DNA of 9,478 nt from Verrucomicrobiota bacterium. GTDB lineage: Bacteria > Verrucomicrobiota > Kiritimatiellia > CAIQIC01 > Lenti-01. The stretch lies in assembly GCA_022709625.1 (NCBI GenBank), contig JAKLIL010000051.1:1-9478 (forward strand). The letters run 5' to 3'. A model generated the notes under the pieces. The model saw only the letters and a program-made list of their open reading frames with translations. It ran no database searches and was not told the DNA's origin. Below are positions 5,848-9,478 of the stretch, in pieces (position 1 is the stretch's first letter; every line of letters begins with the position of its first letter). A program made the translations under genes and the position numbers.

Positions 5848-5993
5848 GTTCCCTTCCTCCAGCTCTTGGGCATGTCGCTGACATGGATGTCGAATAAGGC
5901 TATCCATGCGGTCCACAGATCCCAGGCCCATACCTTGAACGATCCCCAGGGCGTCCGCATCATCTTTGCGCGTTGCACAAAGGCCCAGCTCAC
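5844..5993 (-). CDS. 49-residue tryptophan-rich peptide, unknown function
   Basis: The reading frame starts at GTG 5993 (MSWAFVQRAKMMRTPWGSFK) and ends MPKSWRKGT. Seven of 49 residues are tryptophan, five of them in residues 16-30. The central segment from about residue 15 to 38 is hydrophobic enough to lie at or in a membrane, but has lysine and aspartate inside it. GGAGG lies six bases before the GTG. The GTG overlaps the stop of the preceding gene (GTGA), and its TGA overlaps the ATG of the polymerase X-type gene (ATGA). The coupling at both ends supports expression. I recognise no family. Confidence 0.6.
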   Translation of the reverse strand: MSWAFVQRAKMMRTPWGSFKVWAWDLWTAWIALFDIHVSDMPKSWRKGT

Positions 5994-6325
5994 AGGGCGC
6001 CTCCAAAGGCGTGGTATGCCTTCTCGATCTCGATGGACCGGGCGGTGTTCTTGGCCGCCTGGCTGCGAAGCGTCAGGGCGCAGGCGCGGGCCTCCTCCGG
6101 CGTGGCGTGGCGCAGGTGCTTGAGTCCGCGCTGCCCGAAGATGACCGTTCCCCGGCTGACTTCGGCGGCATGGCGGATGCGGTCCTCGGGCCAGCCGATG
6201 GCCGCAGTGATTTCCTTGCGCGTGCGCCAGTCGCCGGCGACGTAGAGATATCCCGACAGATCTTCGGCGTCGTCTTCCGAACGGACGACGGGGCGAGCGA
6301 ATAGATCAAGCTGGGCAACGCTCAC
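5990..6325 (-). CDS. Small phage protein with a winged-helix-like segment, unknown function
   Basis: A 111-residue protein starting at GTG 6325 (MSVAQLDLFARPVVRSEDDA). The segment WRTRKEITAAIGWPEDRIRH, then AAEVSRGTVIFGQRGLKHL (about residues 33-72), reads as helix, turn, helix and beta wing, as in small winged-helix DNA-binding domains; the C-terminal third is helical (EEARACALTLRSQAAKNTAR). AGGGGAT lies before the GTG, which overlaps the preceding stop (GTGA). The N-terminal AQLDLF segment resembles the QLSLF-type clamp-binding peptides of replication proteins, which would suit a neighbour of a polymerase, but this is a short match. I do not know the family. Confidence 0.65.
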   Translation of the reverse strand: MSVAQLDLFARPVVRSEDDAEDLSGYLYVAGDWRTRKEITAAIGWPEDRIRHAAEVSRGTVIFGQRGLKHLRHATPEEARACALTLRSQAAKNTARSIEIEKAYHAFGGAL

Positions 6326-6558
6326 GGCGATCCCCTTGTCGCTTCGGCGCCGAGTTCGTCCATTGCGACTTCACATGCGGACAACGACCGGAACCGCTTC
6401 CACGTCTGCCATGAAAATCCGACCGGAAGTCCGGACCCCGATGTAGACATTTTTCCGCTCTGTCGATACACCGTGATTTTATATGGGAAATTCACGGACG
6501 GATTAATCTGCGGCCCCCGATATCTGGTTCCGGAGACTTCTATCTCGTGAATGTTCAT
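6322..6558 (-). CDS. 78-residue hypothetical protein
   Basis: It starts MNIHEIEVSGTRYRGPQINP and contains FPYKITVYRQSGKMSTSGSG and SLSACEVAMDELGAEA. The first half looks like beta strands and the end like one helix. There is no signal peptide, membrane segment or motif I know. It is coupled on both sides: ATG overlaps the upstream TGA (6555-6558) and its stop overlaps the next GTG (6322-6325). Its DNA is lower in GC than its neighbours (31 of 60 bases in 6481-6540), which suggests a different origin from the genes around it. Confidence 0.6.
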   Translation of the reverse strand: MNIHEIEVSGTRYRGPQINPSVNFPYKITVYRQSGKMSTSGSGLPVGFSWQTWKRFRSLSACEVAMDELGAEATRGSP

Positions 6559-7022
6559 GGCTGCTTTCCCTCCAAGCGCGCGACGGCGGCGCGCAGATCG
6601 TCGGCGCCCTTCTGGCCATAGTGGTCGAAAATCTTGTCTTTCTCGGCGTCGACCTCGGCCTGGGGATCCTGGCTCCAGGGGCACGGCATCTTCGCTTTGA
6701 TCCACGAGCGCATGGCCACGCAGCGCCCGGCGGCCTCTTCGATGACCTGGTTGCGGCGCTTGGCGGCTTCTTCCCGGCGGATGTCGGCTTCGCTTTTCGG
6801 CTGCGGCATGGCCGTCGAGCCTCCGGCCCTGGCCTTTTCCATGCGCTGCCAGTTCCGGACCGTGGCCTGCCAGCTCCTCATCGGGATCCCCGGCTTCACG
6901 AACCAGCCGCGCTGCTCCCAGTAGTCCAGGAAGTAGCCGCCATCGATCTTGAACCCGATGCTCCCGGCATAGGCCTCGACCTCGGCGGCCGTCGGGATCG
7001 GCATGGTGCGCGCGGCAGTCAT
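6555..7022 (-). CDS. Phage protein with a replication-protein-type DYWE-GW-W motif
   Basis: A 155-residue protein. Residues 8-60 (PIPTAAEVEAYAGSIGFKID, then FLDYWEQRGW, MRSWQATVRNWQRM) match a short helical module often seen at the ends of phage replisome or primosome-type proteins, where a Y-x-x-x-G-W step is followed by W-x-x-x-V-x-x-W. The rest is a charged helical region (EADIRREEAAKRRNQVIEEA) and a C-terminal AEKDKIFDHYGQKGADDLRA. The ATG at 7022 overlaps the stop of the helix-turn-helix gene (ATGA), which fixes the start. A role in loading or regulating replication proteins is inference from the motif and from the early-region position. Confidence 0.65.
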   Translation of the reverse strand: MTAARTMPIPTAAEVEAYAGSIGFKIDGGYFLDYWEQRGWFVKPGIPMRSWQATVRNWQRMEKARAGGSTAMPQPKSEADIRREEAAKRRNQVIEEAAGRCVAMRSWIKAKMPCPWSQDPQAEVDAEKDKIFDHYGQKGADDLRAAVARLEGKQP

Positions 7023-7300
7023 TTCGCGCCGGGCCTTTCGTATTCGGCCTGCTTGCACTTTTCCAGGTAGGCGGCGAAGTCTTCGGCCTTTACGCGGATG
7101 TTGTAGCCCATGCGGCTGAAGGGTATGGCCCCTTCGTCCACGATCATCCGGTAGCAGGTCTGCTCGGACAGCCCCAGGGTGCTGGCGATGTAGCCGACCG
7201 TCAGCCATTGGGTCGTCGTGATCTTTTTCAGGACGATATTCCCGTGGGCGTCGGCGGTCTCCTCGAACAGGGCCGCGATGATGCGTTTAGGGTTGCTCAC
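7019..7300 (-). CDS. Excisionase-type helix-turn-helix DNA-binding protein
   Basis: A 93-residue protein. Residues about 31-85 form the typical module WLTVGYIASTLGLSEQTCYR, then MIVDEGAIPFSRMGYNIRVK and AEDFAAYLEKCKQ: a first helix, recognition helix, short wing and closing helix, as in the excisionase/MerR-like HTH_17 family. The start is GTG 7300, preceded by a run of G (GGGGGG) five bases upstream. The GTG overlaps the stop of the small ORF before it (GTGA). A gene of this kind in the early region of a Mu-like phage is likely a regulator of operon expression. It is not a recognisable Mor or C homologue. Confidence 0.75.
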   Translation of the reverse strand: MSNPKRIIAALFEETADAHGNIVLKKITTTQWLTVGYIASTLGLSEQTCYRMIVDEGAIPFSRMGYNIRVKAEDFAAYLEKCKQAEYERPGAK

Positions 7301-7482
7301 AAAAAATCCCCCCGGTTTTGGACGGAATGCTGAATTTCCGCCCGCTGCCCCTCCGCGAATCCCCGCGAAAGCCCGAACGACGATTCCACCGACCCTTGGC
7401 CGCTCCCGGAACCCGACGCGCCACAGGCGATCCTGGCGCCATTTTTCATTTTCAGTTCCATGCCTGGTGTTTTCATTTTCAA
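7297..7482 (-). CDS. 61-residue small ORF, unknown function
   Basis: Start TTG 7482 (MKMKTPGMELKMKNGARIAC), with AAAGGA six bases upstream; an ATG two codons later (7476) is the alternative. The TTG overlaps the preceding stop (TTGA) and its own stop overlaps the next GTG (GTGA). The protein has a lysine/methionine start, a Gly/Ser stretch and a polar tail ending QNRGDFL, without a recognisable domain. The composition is not strongly protein-like, so the coupling is the main evidence. The alternative is a 178-base untranslated spacer ahead of the helix-turn-helix gene. Confidence 0.45.
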   Translation of the reverse strand: MKMKTPGMELKMKNGARIACGASGSGSGQGSVESSFGLSRGFAEGQRAEIQHSVQNRGDFL

Positions 7483-8030
7483 AACGGTTCCTTTTCCATC
7501 GGAGCGGATGCCTTCTTGCGCCGGCTCACCGCCCGGCGCAGATCGAACAAAAGGGTCCAGATCTGCTTGGCGGTCAGATCCGACAGCTCGGTGGTCTTAT
7601 ATTTCGACCGGGCGATGACGGCCACATAGCCCCTGACGTTGCTGATCTGGGTGCGTGCATAAGCCATTTCGCGCTCGAGGGCGGCGTGCGCGCGCCGGCC
7701 GTCGTCGCCGGCGCGGCGCTCTTCGCAGGCCTCGGCCTGGTCCTCGAAGCCGGCCAAGCGGGAGAAGTGGGCCTTCAGCAGCAGATAATCCGCCTGTCCG
7801 CAGGCCGTCAGGTGCTTGCGTCCAGTGATTCGCTCCTGCTCCTGGTGGCGCCACAGATCCTGCGCCGCGCTCTTTGACAGCGCCAGGTCGGTGTCGTCTT
7901 CCGCGTCGTAGTAGGGCTGCCCTTGGAGATCCCAGGCCTTCTCCGCCAGCATGCAGATGTCCCGCTTCTGCTCGCGGCTCAGGGGCGCGCAGGCCGCCCC
8001 CTGGATCGCCTTTTGTTGCCTGGAGTCCAC
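7479..8030 (-). CDS. 183-residue conserved-looking phage early protein, unknown function
   Basis: Start GTG 8030 with GGAGG six bases upstream, two bases after the stop of the membrane-protein gene. The protein opens MDSRQQKAIQGAACAPLSRE. Visible segments are LSREQKRDICMLAEKAWDLQ (17-36), a tract LTACGQADYLLLKAHFSRLA, a charged helix rich in Glu/Arg/Ala, NVRGYVAVIARSKY and DLTAKQIWTLLFDLRRAVSR near the C-terminus. It looks all-helical and soluble. Its position in the early operon of a Mu-like phage is where GemA-type proteins occur, and the C-terminal AKQIW step faintly recalls them, but I cannot confirm that. I list it as unknown. A longer frame reading upstream to 8312 is explained by the two genes it crosses. 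Confidence 0.7.
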   Translation of the reverse strand: MDSRQQKAIQGAACAPLSREQKRDICMLAEKAWDLQGQPYYDAEDDTDLALSKSAAQDLWRHQEQERITGRKHLTACGQADYLLLKAHFSRLAGFEDQAEACEERRAGDDGRRAHAALEREMAYARTQISNVRGYVAVIARSKYKTTELSDLTAKQIWTLLFDLRRAVSRRKKASAPMEKEPF

Positions 8031-8032
8031 GG

Positions 8033-8224
8033 TCAGCCTCCGGCCGCCATGTAGGCCAGCAGCGCAAAAAAAACCATCGCGCAGCCGGCCACCAGGAAGC
8101 ACGCCGTCATTTCGTTGACGACCTCCGGCGGCAGGCAGAAACGCCGGACCGCGCTCCCGGCGATCAAACAGCAAGCCAGGAACCAGATGGCCAGCGCAAT
8201 CAAAATGACCAGCAGCGCGTTCAT
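8033..8224 (-). CDS. 63-residue protein with two membrane segments
   Basis: It starts MNALLVILIALAIWFLACCL. A first hydrophobic helix spans about residues 3-24 and a second about 40-60 (MTACFLVAGCAMVFFALLAY), joined by a short basic loop with RR and a proline pair. The ATG overlaps the stop of the preceding gene (ATGA, 8221-8224). Two helices and small size would fit a holin, but the location in the early operon, with no endolysin nearby, argues against a firm lysis call. An inner-membrane accessory, for example acting on superinfection, is equally possible. Confidence 0.65.
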   Translation of the reverse strand: MNALLVILIALAIWFLACCLIAGSAVRRFCLPPEVVNEMTACFLVAGCAMVFFALLAYMAAGG

Positions 8225-8427
8225 TTCCGGTCACGATCGTCCAAATATCCGCGCTTGATGCCCATTTCCGGATCGTCCGAAGGCCAGAGAAATTCGACGG
8301 CCGCGTTGCCAACGCCCAGCGCCTTCCGCGCCAGCCAGTTCGCCGCCAGGCGGAAATCTTCCCGCGTGGTCGGCATCTTTTTCTTCGCGGCCACCGGCGC
8401 CGCTTCTTCGATCGCTAGAGTTTGCAT
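8221..8427 (-). CDS. 68-residue hypothetical protein
   Basis: It starts MQTLAIEEAAPVAAKKKMPT and continues TREDFRLAANWLARKALGVG, then AAVEFLWPSDDPEMGIKRGY and a charged end. The middle (residues 21-48) is one amphipathic helical region. I recognise no family. AAGGAAAAAGG just before ATG 8427 is a good ribosome binding site. It is the first gene after the heptad-repeat gap and is coupled to the membrane-protein gene downstream by an ATGA overlap. Confidence 0.6.
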   Translation of the reverse strand: MQTLAIEEAAPVAAKKKMPTTREDFRLAANWLARKALGVGNAAVEFLWPSDDPEMGIKRGYLDDRDRK

Positions 8428-8440
8428 GCCTTTTTCCTTG

Positions 8441-8475
8441 GTTGATAGTTGATGGTTGATGGTGAATGGTTGGTG
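8441..8475. repeat. Five tandem heptads (consensus GTTGATG)
   Basis: The units are GTTGATA, GTTGATG, GTTGATG, GTGAATG and GTTGGTG, filling most of the gap between the DUF3164 gene stop (8477) and the ribosome binding site of the next gene. Two units are identical and the others differ by one or two bases. Heptameric short tandem repeats between genes are known from cyanobacteria; similar tracts occur in other environmental bacteria. Its role here is unknown; it might affect transcript stability or simply vary in copy number. Confidence 0.7.
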
Positions 8476-8476
8476 G

Positions 8477-9103
8477 TCAGACCTTCGCGATGTCCAGGAT
8501 GACCGGAATCGGCTCCTGGTCCGGCGCCAGGCGCTTGGCCACGCGCACGTATTCCTGGTGGCCGATGATCTGGTCGCACTCGCGGATCAGATCCGCCGCC
8601 TTGCGCCACTTGGGGTGGTCCACCTGTACGTTCGCGATGTCGCGCACGCGCTGCCGGTCCAGCCGACCGTCCTTTCCGCGGGGCTTGAATGCCGCATCAG
8701 CCACCTTGCGCAGCTCCTGGACCTTGCCGCTGCGGCCGGCATCGGCCGCCAGCTCGTCGATCGCCTCGCGAATGAGCTGCTGGACAATGCTGATCCGCTC
8801 GTCGAACTCCGTCTTGGAGCGGTTCTCGAAGCGGATGATGATCCGCCCGTCGAAGCTCCGGAACTGGAGATAGCCCTTCGCCCCGCCCAGCTTCACGCCG
8901 GCTTCCTTGGCCGCTGCCGCCCGCAACTCGTCGAGCAGGCGGTTCGTCGCCGCCTTGATGGACGTCAGCCGCTGCTCCTCGGCGCCCCACAGATTGAAAA
9001 TGCGGTTCGCGATCGCGTCGCGCTTCCGGTCGTAGGCGCTGACGTTCTTGGCCGGCACGGTGTCTCCGTCCGGGTTGGTGTAGATTTTCTGGCTCTTGCT
9101 CAT
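8477..9103 (-). CDS. DUF3164 family Mu-like phage early protein
   Basis: A 208-residue protein starting MSKSQKIYTNPDGDTVPAKN. Segments I recognise from DUF3164 proteins are the N-terminal GDTVPAKNVSAYDRKRD, the central GGAKGYLQFRSFDGRIIIRF, and the C-terminal part with RDIANVQVDHPKWRKAADLI, followed by RVAKRLAPDQEPIPVILDIA. The family is a regular member of Mu-like early regions, next to transposition genes; its biochemical role is not established to my knowledge. ATG 9103 is preceded by AAAGGAACCC and lies 14 bases after the stop of the MuB-like gene. A longer frame to 9208 would run into the MuB coding region and is rejected. Confidence 0.85.
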   Translation of the reverse strand: MSKSQKIYTNPDGDTVPAKNVSAYDRKRDAIANRIFNLWGAEEQRLTSIKAATNRLLDELRAAAAKEAGVKLGGAKGYLQFRSFDGRIIIRFENRSKTEFDERISIVQQLIREAIDELAADAGRSGKVQELRKVADAAFKPRGKDGRLDRQRVRDIANVQVDHPKWRKAADLIRECDQIIGHQEYVRVAKRLAPDQEPIPVILDIAKV

Positions 9104-9117
9104 GGGTTCCTTTCGCC

Positions 9118-9478
9118 TCAGCGGCTCTTCTGTTCGGCGGCGACCACGCCGGCGAAATCCTCGATGGTGATCTTGGCGCCGTCGTACTGCTCGCGCGCCC
9201 GCCGGCACACGTCGCGCACGAACGCCAGGTTGCCGCGGCCCTTGGCGTTCTGCTCCAGGATCTGGATGGCCTGCGCCGTGCAGCCGTTCAGTCCGGGGAG
9301 GCGCCGGTTCACGAACTTGGTCATGTCCGAGCGGTTGATCTGGTCGAGCTGGATCCGCTCGGCCAGGCGGTTGCCGACAAGCTGGCGGACTTCCTCGTAG
9401 GCCGCCTTCTCCAGCCGGTGCCAGAGCGTTGGCATCGTCAGGCCGACGAATTCGCCTGGCGTGGAGTTGATCAGGCTC
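9118..9478 (-). CDS. MuB-type transposition AAA+ ATPase, C-terminal end (start outside window)
   Basis: About 119 codons are visible, reading SLINSTPGEFVGLTMPTLWH, then EEVRQLVGNRLAERIQLDQI, FVNRRLPGLNGCTAQAIQIL, EQNAKGRGNLAFVRDVCRRA and ending FAGVVAAEQKSR. This is the C-terminal lid region of an AAA+ ATPase of the MuB/TniB kind. The arginine-rich helices after the lid follow the usual pattern for a DNA-binding end. MuB binds target DNA and activates the transposase. The Walker motifs and the transposase A gene would lie beyond 9478. The immediately following DUF3164 gene is the usual neighbour in Mu-like phages. The visible ATG at 9435 is internal. Confidence 0.75.
   Translation of the reverse strand, partial: SLINSTPGEFVGLTMPTLWHRLEKAAYEEVRQLVGNRLAERIQLDQINRSDMTKFVNRRLPGLNGCTAQAIQILEQNAKGRGNLAFVRDVCRRAREQYDGAKITIEDFAGVVAAEQKSR

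Noticed and set aside
5341..6006. Longer start for the polymerase X-type protein (53 extra residues)
   Set aside because: The extension shows no domain, crosses the 49-residue coupled ORF, and the internal ATG at 5847 has a strong ribosome binding site.
8033..8224. Firm holin assignment
   Set aside because: Size and two helices fit, but there is no endolysin or spanin nearby and the gene sits in the early operon.
7479..8312. Longer start for the 183-residue protein (reading from 8312)
   Set aside because: The extra part overlaps two better genes in other frames and is Arg/Gly-rich; GTG 8030 has GGAGG at ideal spacing.
8441..8475. CRISPR array
   Set aside because: Units are only seven bases with no spacers and no cas genes in the window.
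8456..9400. 314-codon open frame on the plus strand
   Set aside because: Antisense to DUF3164 and the MuB end; the composition is typical of reverse-strand shadows and no domain is visible.
1..9478. tRNA or rRNA genes
   Set aside because: I saw no cloverleaf-like or rRNA-like stretch; almost all sequence is occupied by coupled minus-strand genes.

Overview
The window is part of a Mu-like transposable (pro)phage. Every gene I can support lies on the minus strand, so the biological order runs from position 9478 down to 1. Three independent marks support the assignment: the C-terminal end of a MuB-type transposition ATPase (9118-9478) directly followed by a DUF3164 protein (8477-9103), and, at the other end, a Mu head block of MuF-type protein, gpG-like virion morphogenesis protein and gpI-like protease (2987 to 1). 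The DNA is GC-rich, with GTG or TTG starts at several genes. The host cannot be named from the window. A Gram-negative host is likely for a Mu-like phage, and a PVC-type bacterium is only a hunch from the style of the short intergenic repeats.

Layout in transcription order: (1) MuB end and DUF3164; (2) a run of small genes (8427 to 5844): a soluble unknown, a two-helix membrane protein, a 183-residue unknown, a small peptide, an excisionase-type helix-turn-helix protein, a protein with a motif seen in phage replication proteins, two more unknowns and a tryptophan-rich 49-residue peptide; (3) a minimal DNA polymerase X-type nucleotidyltransferase (5341-5847); (4) a 76-base gap with two near-identical 25-base palindromic repeats; (5) a two-domain glycosyltransferase (3588-5264) and a signal-peptide protein (3175-3558), which look like cargo or lysogenic-conversion genes; (6) a 57-residue ORF, then a MuF head protein fused to a PI3/PI4-kinase-like domain (1338-2987), an 81-residue protein (1096-1341), gpG-like (632-1099) and the start of gpI-like (1-536). 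At least nine junctions are 4-base stop/start overlaps (ATGA, GTGA or TTGA), so most of the window reads as translationally coupled operon.

The most interesting system is the MuF-kinase fusion with its coupled small gene. Phage-encoded MuF proteins with exchangeable C-terminal toxin domains are a known class of polymorphic toxins. Here the C-terminal part has an intact kinase-like active-site signature (DRHSGN and IDNG motifs). The 81-residue gene is wedged by ATGA overlaps between F and G, where an immunity or regulator gene would be expected. The kinase part and the small gene also share a clear drop in GC against the flanking structural DNA, which suggests a swapped effector cassette. A second oddity is that no terminase or portal gene lies between the early genes and MuF, although Mu places them immediately before F.
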